Source: a virus
DNA length: 52,545 nucleotides
Strand: one strand, 5' to 3'
IMG/VR virus record: IMGVR_UViG_3300033144_004328
Coordinates: 1 to 52,545 of that record
In this document: positions 23,435-31,631 of the stretch, one piece after another
Numbering within the stretch: the first letter of the stretch is position 1
Layout of the letters: every line of letters starts with the position of its first letter
Program-made: the position numbers and the translations under genes
The notes under the pieces: model-generated
The model's database searches: none
Seen by the model: the letters and a program-made list of their open reading frames with translations, nothing else
Told to the model about the DNA's origin: nothing

Positions 23435-24504
23435 GCAAGACACTGTGTTTCTTCCACAGCGCAGACAAAGACGGTCATTGTGCCGGTGCCATCGTCCGCA
23501 AGTACTTCGGTGATGATGTCGAGATGATCGGCTGGGACTATGGCGACCCATTCCCATGGGACAAGATCGATGTCCACACCGAGGTGTACATGGTGGACCT
23601 GAGCCTGCAGCCGTGGGAGGACATGGTCCGGCTGAACACCGAGACCAAGAAGTTCGTGTGGATCGACCACCACAAGTCAGCCATCACGGACTACAACGCC
23701 TACGTCGACCACGAGTCGAAGGAGTTCTATGGCGTATGGTCCACGGCCTTCGCTGCTTGTGAGCTGACCTGGCGATATCTGTACCCAGACTTCGAGATGC
23801 CTGAAGCCGTGAAGCTGATCGGCCGATACGACGTTTGGGAGTGGGCTGATACTATAGGCGCCCTTGAGTTCCAGGCCGGTCTAAGGGCCATGGAGACGCT
23901 GCCGACTGATGGCGTCTGGGCCCGCTTGCTCGATGCTAGCTCAGGCTTGTTGGTGCGCAACATCATCGATGATGGTGAAGCGATCATCCGCTACAAGGCG
24001 AAGCAGGATCGTATCCACATCGAGTCCGCTGGCTTCGAGCTGAACTGGGAAGGGCGTACTTGGTTGGCGATCAACGAGATGTTCAACAACTCGAAGCTGT
24101 TCGACTCGATGTTCGATGCCAATGTCTATGCGGGTATGCTGTGCTTCGGCTTCCGCAAAGGGAAGTGGTACGTGAGCCTGTACGCTCCGGACAAGAGTGA
24201 GAGTAGTCTCGACATGGGCGCACTCGCCAAGAAGTACGGAGGCGGCGGCCACCCAGGAGCAGCAGGATTCACTACTCTAGTTCTGCCCTTTCCGCTGGGG
24301 GAGGAGCCGTATTCCTCGGACAAGAAGATCATCGATGGCTCCATCGTTGCTGGTCAGCGCCGTGTCTACGAGAAGCAATACGGCAAGATGGATGAGCTGA
24401 CGCTGTTCAGGCTCAAGCGACTAGCCATAATAGTCGGGCTGAACCCGACGTGCTTGAGCGAGGAAGAGATCATCGCTGGCATCAAGGCATTGGAGGAATC
24501 ATGA
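23431..24504 (+). CDS. DHH/DHHA1-family phosphoesterase (NrnB-like)
   Basis: This is a 357-residue protein. All family marks are visible: H9-S-A-D12-K-D14-G at the N-terminus, VDLSL with D56, IDHH at 78-81, GRYD with D134, and the DHHA1 motif GGGGHPGAAGF at 270-280. DHH proteins bind two manganese ions; the NrnB branch hydrolyses short oligoribonucleotides and some cyclic-nucleotide products. Here it could finish RNA recycling or remove signalling nucleotides; which is an inference. It lies in the accessory operon and overlaps the genes on both sides by four bases. Length fits the family. Confidence 0.85.
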   Translation: MSKTLCFFHSADKDGHCAGAIVRKYFGDDVEMIGWDYGDPFPWDKIDVHTEVYMVDLSLQPWEDMVRLNTETKKFVWIDHHKSAITDYNAYVDHESKEFYGVWSTAFAACELTWRYLYPDFEMPEAVKLIGRYDVWEWADTIGALEFQAGLRAMETLPTDGVWARLLDASSGLLVRNIIDDGEAIIRYKAKQDRIHIESAGFELNWEGRTWLAINEMFNNSKLFDSMFDANVYAGMLCFGFRKGKWYVSLYAPDKSESSLDMGALAKKYGGGGHPGAAGFTTLVLPFPLGEEPYSSDKKIIDGSIVAGQRRVYEKQYGKMDELTLFRLKRLAIIVGLNPTCLSEEEIIAGIKALEES

Positions 24505-24758
24505 TCTGGGTCAGCGCAGTGTTGGGATGGGCGATTTGGATGATTGCCTACAACGCGTTCATGGTGCGCAGGCTCAAAGCCCGCAGACCAAACATGAATG
24601 GTCGGCCTATGGACCATGAGACCTTGGTACAGGTCGCAGACCAGCAAATCGCTATTCACGACAAGGCCAAGAATGTGTGGGTCGGCTGCCTCGTGGCAGC
24701 GGTCTGCGTCATCTACCTGATCCTGGAGGTGAGTCATGATTGCTCGAGCCATAGTTAG
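24501..24758 (+). CDS. Small two-span membrane protein (85 aa)
   Basis: Residues 1-22 and 59-77 are hydrophobic membrane spans, with a basic loop (RRLKARRP) after the first, so the loop likely faces the cytoplasm. GGAGGAATC precedes the ATG. A role in the cell envelope, such as holin-like or superinfection control, is possible; no family was recognised. Confidence 0.65.
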   Translation: MIWVSAVLGWAIWMIAYNAFMVRRLKARRPNMNGRPMDHETLVQVADQQIAIHDKAKNVWVGCLVAAVCVIYLILEVSHDCSSHS

Positions 24759-24939
24759 CTGTACCGTCGAGGTCGAAATCAGCGGGTGGGGTCCGGACGT
24801 TACCTTGGCTCAGATCATGAATCAGGCCTCGAGGAAGGCCGTGGACGTCCTCAGGGAGCACCTCGACGACCCCGGCATCAGGGTAGCGGCCACCAAGAGC
24901 GTGAGGGTCATGATCGTGGAGGACGAGGATGACACCTGA
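24736..24939 (+). CDS. Small beta/alpha protein (67 aa)
   Basis: CTGGAGGTGAGTC marks the start. Strands (ARAIVSCTVEVEISG) flank a helix (LAQIMNQASRKAVDVLREHL), ending in VRVMIVEDEDDT. No family was recognised. Confidence 0.6.
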   Translation: MIARAIVSCTVEVEISGWGPDVTLAQIMNQASRKAVDVLREHLDDPGIRVAATKSVRVMIVEDEDDT

Positions 24940-25153
24940 GGAGTGGTTAGACGATTTGGCCGAGCGCATGGGTGTGGAGCCCCGCAAACCATACCCTGAG
25001 GAGCTGGTGATGATGGTGCGGTTTGGAATCGATGACCCCGAAGTGGACATGGGGTCGGTGGCCCAGAAATTCGTCTGGGGCCGCGAGTCCGAGGACCCGT
25101 GTCATGGGTCGGTGCTGGCTGCGTTGATGGTGGCGAGACTGGAGGGGGAATGA
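24929..25153 (+). CDS. Small acidic protein (74 aa)
   Basis: It is helical (TPEEWLDDLAERMGVEP), with an acidic end. It overlaps both neighbours; GTGGAGGACG lies ahead of the ATG. No family was recognised. Confidence 0.58.
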   Translation: MTPEEWLDDLAERMGVEPRKPYPEELVMMVRFGIDDPEVDMGSVAQKFVWGRESEDPCHGSVLAALMVARLEGE

Positions 25154-25911
25154 CCCAGGGAACCCATGATGTTAGTGAGCTCTGTACGAGATGTGGGCTG
25201 TGCTGTGTAGTACTGCGCGCAACCTGTGAGCTGGAGCAGGCTCAGGCACTAGCTGAATGTGCCGACATCGATGTTCTACGGGTGAGAGATGGTGCGGCAC
25301 CCCACATGGAGGTTGATCCGCCTGAACACGTAGTCATGAGGTTCCCTTGTACCTTCCTCAGGGGCAGAGTCATGAAGGCAGTGAGATGTGCGGCGTATGA
25401 GGGTCCGCGTCCGCCTGTATGTGGATCATACATCTGCAAAGTAGCCTCTAAGTACGCTCTCCGGGAGATCACTCTCGATGAGGGGCTTTCACTCCTTGAT
25501 TTGGCACTGATCCAGAACGATGCCACGATTTTCAATTGGATGGGGACGGAGTCCGAAGCCAAATTGGCTACGAGACACGTCATCCAGAAGCGGATCGAAT
25601 CACTACGGGCTGAGGGCGTCGCTGAAGGACTGGCCCAGTATCTTGTCGCAGCGGCAATGGTGCCTAAGTACGGATTCGCGTCCCAACCCGATCTCGATTT
25701 GATGTGCATGCACCTCAGCAACTACGACGACCGTGAGCAGAGACGCGGAGAGGCGGAGTACGATCCCATCGACGAGGGAGCACTGCCCCTGTACTGTGAC
25801 GAGTCCTTCATACACGAGCTCGACTCCGTGCGTGAGAGGTCCATAGCTTCTACTGCTATAAGATCAGTACTCAAGGAGCTCAGGACGCTGTTCAAGAAGG
25901 AGGACTCATGA
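25150..25911 (+). CDS. YkgJ-like CxxCxxCC metal-binding protein (253 aa)
   Basis: The N-terminus has CTRCGLCC (C12, C15, C18, C19), the hallmark of the YkgJ zinc/iron-chelating family, and further Cys (FPCTF, VRCAAYE, CGSYICK) that complete the site by residue 105. The C-terminal 140 residues are helical and not seen in the basic family. Known members bind Zn or Fe clusters with no firm function. It overlaps the neighbours by four bases. Confidence 0.72.
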   Translation: MTQGTHDVSELCTRCGLCCVVLRATCELEQAQALAECADIDVLRVRDGAAPHMEVDPPEHVVMRFPCTFLRGRVMKAVRCAAYEGPRPPVCGSYICKVASKYALREITLDEGLSLLDLALIQNDATIFNWMGTESEAKLATRHVIQKRIESLRAEGVAEGLAQYLVAAAMVPKYGFASQPDLDLMCMHLSNYDDREQRRGEAEYDPIDEGALPLYCDESFIHELDSVRERSIASTAIRSVLKELRTLFKKEDS

Positions 25912-27161
25912 CGACGTTCAAGACGGCTGATGGCGGCGACACCTGCGCCGGTTACCGACGCATCACACCTATGATCAAGGAGCGGGCCAAGAGCGCATCG
26001 GAGCGTAAGCTGCTCCAGAAGCTCTACACGGCGGTCATGGACTTGAGAGGCGAGCGCACTGAGAGCGCCGACTACGTGTCCTACAGCATGCCGAAGTGGC
26101 TCACCGAGCTCCTCAAGGTCCGTGGCATCAAGGCTGACGGTGAGCACCACGAAGCGGCGATTGTTACCGTCGTGAAGGTGTCGCATTTGATCCGGGAGGT
26201 GCTCGGGGCATTTGATGAGCCCGTGGAGAAGATGGATGGAGACAGGGTGCGCCAGGCTCAAGCCGCAGAGGTCCAGGATGCGGACCTCGAGGGGCTCAGC
26301 CTAGAGCTCGAGGCGAAAAACTGGGAGTTGAGTACGGATCTGCGTCTGGTGCGGGGGCATCGAGAGGAGTATGGAGACATGCTTCGGGGCATGGCTGAGG
26401 GGTTTGGCTGCGCAATCGATGACGTGCCGGATCAAATCGAGAAGTTGAGGACGGAAAGCGGGGATTGGTTCACTGTCTTCAAGCAGATCTGTGAGGAGCT
26501 CGGGCTGGGGGACACGGCTGTCGTGTTCCAGGTCGTGGGTAAGATACAGGCGCTGCGCGGTGCTGAGGAGACATTCAAGGAGGAGAGGGAGGAGAGTGAG
26601 CGCCGACGAAGGTTGATCATCAAGCATAAAGGGGAGGTGGTGACGCAGGGGGCGTTCAATGCGTTGGTTGATGCCTACGACCGTACGCGTGAACAGGTCT
26701 CCGTGAAGTTGGACGCTCTTCTCAAGGGGCAGGCCAACCTCCTCAAGGGACAGATGAACCTCCTCCAGACGCAGCTGTCGCTGCTGGGCGAGTACAAACC
26801 CGCGGCTGAGGTGATGGGTGGGCTCTACCCGTTCTGGGAGGGATGTGTCGTAGCAGCAACTGGTCGGATCACAGAAGGCGGCGCTGGCTTCCCCGGCAGT
26901 GATGAGGCCAAGTTCCCGAAGCCCAACTACCTCCATGCTCGAGTTGGCGACATCGGTGTAGTGGAGGGCGTCGACAAAGATCTCCCCACGGTTCGGTTCT
27001 TCATCTCCGGGACGGCTACCATCGTTGGCAAGGAGGAGGTGATCTTTGCTGCGCCGACCCTGGACATCTACAACCTGCAGGCTGATGCAATGGCCAAGTC
27101 CATGGGCATCGTGAATGGGGCCAAGCCCCTTAGCTTCGAGGAGCCAGATGGGGAGACCTGA
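25908..27161 (+). CDS. Long coiled-coil protein with C-terminal barrel (417 aa)
   Basis: Residues 95-250 are coiled-coil-rich (SLELEAKNWELSTDL, then EETFKEEREESERRRR). Around 270-295 the short repeat LLKGQANLLKGQMNLLQTQ gives a tight heptad stalk. Residues 300-395 form a beta domain (VRFFISGTATIVGKEEVIF). It may be an oligomeric scaffold. No family was recognised. It is the longest protein of the 13.9-36 kb run. Confidence 0.65.
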   Translation: MTTFKTADGGDTCAGYRRITPMIKERAKSASERKLLQKLYTAVMDLRGERTESADYVSYSMPKWLTELLKVRGIKADGEHHEAAIVTVVKVSHLIREVLGAFDEPVEKMDGDRVRQAQAAEVQDADLEGLSLELEAKNWELSTDLRLVRGHREEYGDMLRGMAEGFGCAIDDVPDQIEKLRTESGDWFTVFKQICEELGLGDTAVVFQVVGKIQALRGAEETFKEEREESERRRRLIIKHKGEVVTQGAFNALVDAYDRTREQVSVKLDALLKGQANLLKGQMNLLQTQLSLLGEYKPAAEVMGGLYPFWEGCVVAATGRITEGGAGFPGSDEAKFPKPNYLHARVGDIGVVEGVDKDLPTVRFFISGTATIVGKEEVIFAAPTLDIYNLQADAMAKSMGIVNGAKPLSFEEPDGET

Positions 27162-27369
27162 TTACGTCAAGTGCATCCAGGACAACCGCAAGCAGGAAGA
27201 TGGCCTGACCCATTCGCTTTGTGGCCGCCAGTTGGTCATGGAGTGGGCCTTCATGGATATCAGCCACGCTTTCAACACGTCCCTCTCTGAGGGGCGCTTG
27301 ATGATCTGTCCAGAGTGCTCGGAGGCAGTGCGCTTAGCCATCAGGAAGCAGACCTGGGGGCTCGAGTGA
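27148..27369 (+). CDS. Conserved small zinc protein (73 aa)
   Basis: CGAGGAGCCAG precedes the ATG. The order C...SLCGRQL..EWAFMDISHA...MICPEC is a pattern found in small phage proteins: two Cys before and two after a Trp/His helix, probably one zinc site. It overlaps the next gene by four bases. Confidence 0.6.
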   Translation: MGRPDYVKCIQDNRKQEDGLTHSLCGRQLVMEWAFMDISHAFNTSLSEGRLMICPECSEAVRLAIRKQTWGLE

Positions 27370-27605
27370 TCACGCGGTACTTAGACTCCTTGGCTGAGCC
27401 CGGGGGTGATGGTTCAAAGGCTCATCCCTTTAGGAGCTTTGTTGACGTGAACGCTGCCGTGGCTAAGCTCCGAGCCGCGGGCAATCATGATCAGGTGACG
27501 TGCTACGTCACGTCCGGCGTTTACCTCCGAGGAGACATCGTCTTCAACATCGATGGTGTCTCCTTGGTGGGTAGCGGCGCCAGGCTCACAACGGAGAAGC
27601 CATGA
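27366..27605 (+). CDS. Beta-helix-like fragment (79 aa)
   Basis: GTG start overlapping the previous TGA. The sequence GGDGSKAHPFRSF, then NAAVAKLRAAGN, CYVTSGVYL and VSLVGSGARL matches the opening coil of right-handed parallel beta-helix proteins (pectate lyase or tailspike type). Those proteins are several hundred residues long, so this looks like a truncated remnant or a minimal cap domain. It sits inside a run of non-structural genes, away from the tail region. Confidence 0.55.
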   Translation: MITRYLDSLAEPGGDGSKAHPFRSFVDVNAAVAKLRAAGNHDQVTCYVTSGVYLRGDIVFNIDGVSLVGSGARLTTEKP

Positions 27606-27850
27606 CCAAAGCAGAGAGAGCGGTTTTGTCCGATGCTGCCAGCATCATCAAGCGTGCGCTCGAGGCCCGGGGCGAGGTCAGCATCCGAGGCTTCGGCAAG
27701 TTCTATCGCACTACGATCTACGTCTACGAGGATGTCCAGCCCGCGGCCGATCTCGACGAGTTCTTGCCTTCGAAGCTCAAGTCCCGAATCAGTACGCGGT
27801 TCAGGGCCTACCGCTCCTACTTCAAGCAAGTGAACCCGGAGGCGAAGTGA
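27602..27850 (+). CDS. HU/IHF-like DNA-binding protein (82 aa)
   Basis: Residues 1-24 are a helix (ERAVLSDAASIIKRALEA), followed by VSIRGFGKFYRTT, the strand that in HU reads GFGxF, and a basic C-terminal helix (RAYRSYFKQVN). Length is close to HU (about 90). The DNA-binding arm is short and lacks the usual RNP tip, so it may bend DNA less or bind a specific partner. With the H1-like protein it gives the phage two chromatin-type proteins. Confidence 0.6.
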   Translation: MTKAERAVLSDAASIIKRALEARGEVSIRGFGKFYRTTIYVYEDVQPAADLDEFLPSKLKSRISTRFRAYRSYFKQVNPEAK

Positions 27851-27904
27851 ACCGACGATCTTTCCTGTTCGGAAAAGTAAGTTCAAGCCCTTCGAGGTAT
27901 CGTG

Positions 27905-28099
27905 ATGGGACTTCAGATGCTCGATGTAGAATACGTCCTGCCGCCGGATGCGGAGAGCGTATGGGTCACAGTCGGCAACATCTCTGTGCATGTCGAGCGT
28001 GGTGATGATGGCGTCTCCGTTACTCTGTACCCTGTGGGCAAAGAGACCGAGGCGCTGACGGAGACGCGGGCTACCTATGATGAGGCAAGGAATGTATGA
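27905..28099 (+). CDS. Small beta protein (64 aa)
   Basis: CGAGGTATCGTG precedes the ATG. Strands dominate (DVEYVLPPDAESVWVTVGN, then SVHVERGDDGVSVTLYPVG). It starts after a 54-base gap in an otherwise overlapping run. No family was recognised. Confidence 0.55.
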   Translation: MGLQMLDVEYVLPPDAESVWVTVGNISVHVERGDDGVSVTLYPVGKETEALTETRATYDEARNV

Positions 28100-28346
28100 C
28101 CCCGCTCTAGAAACGTTCTGGCGTGAGGTCCAGAGGATGTCATTCATCGAGCGTCGACTGTGGCCTGCCATCTGGAAGGTGGGCGCAGTCGATGGTCGTA
28201 TGACTCTGGACCCCATCTACACACCGGAGCAACAGCGTCTCTTTGCTATTAGGGATCAATATCTCAAGGAGGTGTATGATCACTTGCACATTGGTACAAG
28301 AGGCGTGACGCCGGGCTGTGAGCATCGGCACAAGGAGGAGGAATGA
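28092..28346 (+). CDS. Unrecognised protein (84 aa)
   Basis: I chose the ATG at 28092, with GAGGCAAGGA ahead; 28077 is also in frame. It is helical and aromatic (ETFWREVQRMSFIERRLWPA) and ends HRHKEEE. The promoter-like motif at 28292 lies inside its end. Confidence 0.55.
   Translation: MYDPALETFWREVQRMSFIERRLWPAIWKVGAVDGRMTLDPIYTPEQQRLFAIRDQYLKEVYDHLHIGTRGVTPGCEHRHKEEE
28292..28301 (+). promoter_or_regulatory. Promoter-like motif TGGTACAAGA inside a gene
   Basis: A perfect copy of the repeated motif lies 41 bases before the ATG at 28343. It may start the 28343-34712 part of the operon independently. Being inside coding sequence, chance cannot be excluded. Confidence 0.4.
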
Positions 28347-28612
28347 GAGTAGGTCTTCACGGATCGGCATGTAGCGACAACTTGATCATATCAGCGGAGA
28401 ATGGAGTCGCTCGCCTCAAGCTGAGGGCGGCGTATCACCGTGCTGGCTTCTCGGCCACGTGCCATGAGGACTGGCTCGACTACTTCGGTGTGTCGCAGAC
28501 TGCTCGTAGGACCAGATACTTCACGACGATCTTCGTCAACTGCTCGGCTCGAGAGTTCGAGGCATTGCTGTGCAACGCCCTAGACCTTGAGAACAAGGAG
28601 GTGCTGAAGTGA
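28343..28612 (+). CDS. Unrecognised protein (89 aa)
   Basis: AAGGAGGAGGA precedes the ATG. It is a mixed fold (DNLIISAENGVARLKLRAAY, DWLDYFGV, YFTTIFVNCSAREFEALL). Single Cys only. No family was recognised. Confidence 0.58.
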   Translation: MRVGLHGSACSDNLIISAENGVARLKLRAAYHRAGFSATCHEDWLDYFGVSQTARRTRYFTTIFVNCSAREFEALLCNALDLENKEVLK

Positions 28613-29088
28613 CGAGGAAGGCTAGCGACATCCCGGTGGTTGAGTTGGTCAAGATGATTGCTAAGCTGCGCGGGATCCTGATAGAGATCAACGAGAAGAT
28701 CTTCCTCATGTTTGCTGACTTGGACCAGCCCGCCGCTACGGTCACCTACAAAGACATCGACCAGCTCCTCAACGAGACCATGTTCGACGACGACCTCCAC
28801 GAGGACTCGGGCCCCGAGGGAGAGCCAGTACTAGGTGAGGCGCTCATCATCGCTGAGAAGATCTTCCTCTCGTTGTTGCCGTATGCCGTATTCCTCGAAG
28901 AGATGAGGGTGCTGGAGAACCTCGGCAAGGGCAGCCTCGTGCTCAAGATCCGGGTCATGCACCATCTCGGGGAAGCGACCAAGAACAGGGTGCCGTGGAC
29001 TAGGGACGTTTGGGGGAAGTTCAAGCCAATTGTCGAGAAGGTAGGAGATCACCACTTCATGATTGGAATCAAGGAGACTGACCGATGA
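28609..29088 (+). CDS. Helical protein, GTG start (159 aa)
   Basis: AAGGAGGTGCTGAA precedes GTG. Almost wholly helical with Leu/Ile heptads (LVKMIAKLRGILIEINEKIF; ALIIAEKIFLSLLPYAVFLE). It is the first of a group of helical and coil proteins running to 34712. Confidence 0.6.
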   Translation: MTRKASDIPVVELVKMIAKLRGILIEINEKIFLMFADLDQPAATVTYKDIDQLLNETMFDDDLHEDSGPEGEPVLGEALIIAEKIFLSLLPYAVFLEEMRVLENLGKGSLVLKIRVMHHLGEATKNRVPWTRDVWGKFKPIVEKVGDHHFMIGIKETDR

Positions 29089-29285
29089 AGGAGAGTGACG
29101 TCGACGCCGTCATGGGCGTCATCCGAGGCTACTTGACGAGCGAGTCGCTCGAAGAGTTCGTCCTCACCGCCAAGACCGTGGGCCCTGGCCCAGTACTGAC
29201 TCGGGGCGCGCTTGTCACGATGACGATTCGCGTCGGAGCAAAGGGGAGCTATGCCTTGGCAGATGCAGATCAATCTAGGCAATGA
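29085..29285 (+). CDS. Small unrecognised protein (66 aa)
   Basis: A short helix (VDAVMGVIRGYLTSESLEEF) is followed by strands (PVLTRGALVTMTIRVGAKG). It overlaps the next gene by 35 bases. No family was recognised. Confidence 0.55.
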   Translation: MKESDVDAVMGVIRGYLTSESLEEFVLTAKTVGPGPVLTRGALVTMTIRVGAKGSYALADADQSRQ

Positions 29286-29892
29286 AGACCCACCGAACTG
29301 GGTCTCTGTGTCACCCTCTGGGAGCAAGACACCCTACGAGTACGACACCAAGCAAGAAGCCGCGCACATGCTTGACACCTGCTATCCTGATCAGTGCAGG
29401 GAAGACAGGCTCGGTGGTGTCCCGAAGCAGACCAGGGTGATTGAGGTCATAGCGCCGAAGCCGAAGTACGCTCATGACTGTGGTGCTTGCACCTTCCTTG
29501 GGCAGAGTTCGATGGGGCTTGATCTCTACCACTGTCTCCAAATGGGCATGCACCCGACTGTGGTTGCAAGGTTTGGTGACGGGCCGGCTGAGTACACCTC
29601 CGGCATCCCCTTCGCTGGGTCCAACCCCGACATCAACGAAGCAGTGGTCAAGGCCAAGGCCCTGGGGCTCGACATAGGCCCTTCCCCAGTCCCTGCAGAT
29701 GTTGAGACCACAGACGTACTCACACCCGAGATCGGTTTCAGTATGGGTGATGCTCCTACAGCAAGTAGCGTCGTCGACATGGTGCTGAAGAAGCTCAATG
29801 ACCTAGGGTTCGTGGCCCCCGAGCTCTGGCACGTCCACATCGATGATCTGAAAGAGACACTACTGGGCATCAAGGAGGAGATTGATGGGTGA
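29251..29892 (+). CDS. Conserved phage protein with HDCGxCxFLG motif (213 aa)
   Basis: AAAGGGGAGCT precedes the ATG. The centre reads HDCGACTFLGQ, then DLYHC, then VVARFGDGPAEYTSG, a combination seen in many phage proteins: a small beta domain with Cys/His that may bind metal. The N-terminal part and helical C-terminus (SVVDMVLKKLNDLGF) are extra. No known activity. Confidence 0.6.
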   Translation: MPWQMQINLGNEDPPNWVSVSPSGSKTPYEYDTKQEAAHMLDTCYPDQCREDRLGGVPKQTRVIEVIAPKPKYAHDCGACTFLGQSSMGLDLYHCLQMGMHPTVVARFGDGPAEYTSGIPFAGSNPDINEAVVKAKALGLDIGPSPVPADVETTDVLTPEIGFSMGDAPTASSVVDMVLKKLNDLGFVAPELWHVHIDDLKETLLGIKEEIDG

Positions 29893-30178
29893 CAAAAAGG
29901 ATCATCTAGTGCGGCATGCTGGGTTGAGTCCCGGGCCCAGCTACCCGCCTCGTGACAAGGGCATGGACGAGCTCAAGAAAGTATACGACGCAGACACAAT
30001 CCTCTTGAGGGACAAGGAGATCGCGCGCCTAACCGCCGAGGTCGAGCTCCTCAAGGAGCGGCGCGACTCAGATCGTGCAGTGGTCTGCACCGCCTGCTAC
30101 AAGCGTATAGAACGCATGGACCGTGCCCGCTACCTGATTCACCTCCGTGTCATGGCGGACAAGTCCGAGGGAGGATAG
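29885..30178 (+). CDS. Coiled-coil plus Cys-pair protein (97 aa)
   Basis: AAGGAGGAGATTG precedes the ATG. A coiled coil (DKEIARLTAEVELLKERRD) is followed by CTAC and a basic helix. It opens the coiled-coil family that continues at 30181, 30806, 31392 and 31631. Confidence 0.6.
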   Translation: MGDKKDHLVRHAGLSPGPSYPPRDKGMDELKKVYDADTILLRDKEIARLTAEVELLKERRDSDRAVVCTACYKRIERMDRARYLIHLRVMADKSEGG

Positions 30179-30180
30179 CC

Positions 30181-30816
30181 ATGAGTGGTCGGCATGACTT
30201 GCCTCGTGGCATGAGAGGCGAGCACTTCGGAGCTGAGGGTGATGGTGAGCGGCCGCCCCCAAGAAAGTCATCGGACACCGATACCGTTGCTCGCCTTCAA
30301 CGGGAGCGAAACGAGTGGGAGAAGGCCGCGAAGAGGTTGGAGTCAGAGAGTGTGACTCACTATGCCGAGTTGAAACAGGCCAAGCTGGCGCGGGACGAGG
30401 CAGTGAAAGAGGCAGACGAATCCGGCGAGGCGTGGCAGAGGCGCGAAGACGAAGCCATGGACTCAATCGATGCCCTTCGTGGACAACGTGACCGCCTACT
30501 CGAAGAGGGTCGCAAGGCGGATACGGAGCGCACCGCCCTCCACTCTGAGATCAAGCGGCTCAAGGCACAGCAGGCTGCCGTTGCGAAGAACCTCGGCACG
30601 ACCCCAAACGACTCCCTGTGGGAGCAGAGTGCCTACATCATGCGCCGTGCAACGAACGCCGAGGCTGAGGTGAAGCACCTACAAGGCTTGCTGACTGCGC
30701 ATCGGCTCCTTTGTCTTCTTGGTCCGTCTGCAGACGATGATGAGCCGTGCTCATCGTTGCGGTGGGACGGCAAGAAGTGGCAGTGCGTCGCATTGGAGGG
30801 GACTGATGTCTGCTGA
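30181..30816 (+). CDS. Coiled-coil protein of an expanded family (211 aa)
   Basis: Residues 38-190 are almost continuous coiled coil (RLQRERNEWEKAAKRLESES; LHSEIKRLKAQQAAVAKNL). The elements LHSEIKRLK and EVKHLQGLL recur in the next three proteins, showing common descent. Likely a structural or tethering protein; function unknown. Confidence 0.62.
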   Translation: MSGRHDLPRGMRGEHFGAEGDGERPPPRKSSDTDTVARLQRERNEWEKAAKRLESESVTHYAELKQAKLARDEAVKEADESGEAWQRREDEAMDSIDALRGQRDRLLEEGRKADTERTALHSEIKRLKAQQAAVAKNLGTTPNDSLWEQSAYIMRRATNAEAEVKHLQGLLTAHRLLCLLGPSADDDEPCSSLRWDGKKWQCVALEGTDVC

Positions 30817-31402
30817 TGATCGTGCCGAGGCCATGTACCGTGCAGTCGTCAAAGCAAAGGGTGCCGAGCTCAACGAGTCTGAGCGTACTCAACTCGTGGC
30901 AGCGATAATCTATGCCGAGGCTGAGTCCGCCCCTGCACGGATCAAATCGCTCGAGGCAGAGGTGGAGCGACAGCGAGGAATCAAGCTCCGCATCGCAGCC
31001 AGATTAGTGTGGGCGAAGGACCTGCTGGAGACGATTCGGTCCGACGGTTACGAACACCGACAAGAAGCGGCGATCCTTATGCACCATGTCCAGCATTGTG
31101 ACGAGGAGGAAGACGACAACGGCATGTGCATGTGCGGACGAGCTATTGCAGAAGCCCTGGGCATGAAGCACCGCGAGATCGCTGCCCTTCGTGCTGAGGT
31201 GAAGCAGTTGGAGTGGGTGGCTGATGCCATTCGGCGATGGCCCAACAACAAACGCCTGGCGAATGAGATCCAGCGGCTGGAGGGGCTGATTGGGCGGTTG
31301 GTGTCGGACATCGGTGAAGTGCTGCCGAGAGAACTAGCTGATCGGATTACGGCTCGCATCCGTGCGGCTACGGTCAAGAAAGGTGGCGGAGATGGCCCAT
31401 GA
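30806..31402 (+). CDS. Coiled-coil protein of an expanded family (198 aa)
   Basis: TGGAGGGGACTG precedes the ATG. Two coil stretches (RIKSLEAEVERQRG; ALRAEVKQLEWVADA) flank a CMCGRAI loop with H-rich surroundings (HHVQHC). The Cys and His may bind metal. It overlaps the next gene by 11 bases. Confidence 0.62.
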   Translation: MSADDRAEAMYRAVVKAKGAELNESERTQLVAAIIYAEAESAPARIKSLEAEVERQRGIKLRIAARLVWAKDLLETIRSDGYEHRQEAAILMHHVQHCDEEEDDNGMCMCGRAIAEALGMKHREIAALRAEVKQLEWVADAIRRWPNNKRLANEIQRLEGLIGRLVSDIGEVLPRELADRITARIRAATVKKGGGDGP

Positions 31403-31631
31403 CGACGAAGCCGGGACTCTTCGAGGGGTTGCTAGGCTCTCTATCGATCTAGCGAGGGACGTGCGGAGGTGCTTCAACGCTCTCCATAGCGAGATCAAGC
31501 AGCTGCGGGGGCTGTTGCGTTGTGCAGTGACGCGCAACTCATGTGGCACTGATACGTGGATGGAGGGTTCAAGCTGCCCTTGTCCATCTTGCCAAGCATG
31601 GCTGTCGAGTGCGAAGGACGGAGGCAAGTGA
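31392..31631 (+). CDS. Short coiled-coil/Cys protein of the family (79 aa)
   Basis: It holds the family element NALHSEIKQLRGLL and a CPCPSC knuckle at the end. It looks like a cut-down copy of its neighbours. GGTGGCGGAG precedes the ATG. Confidence 0.58.
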   Translation: MAHDDEAGTLRGVARLSIDLARDVRRCFNALHSEIKQLRGLLRCAVTRNSCGTDTWMEGSSCPCPSCQAWLSSAKDGGK

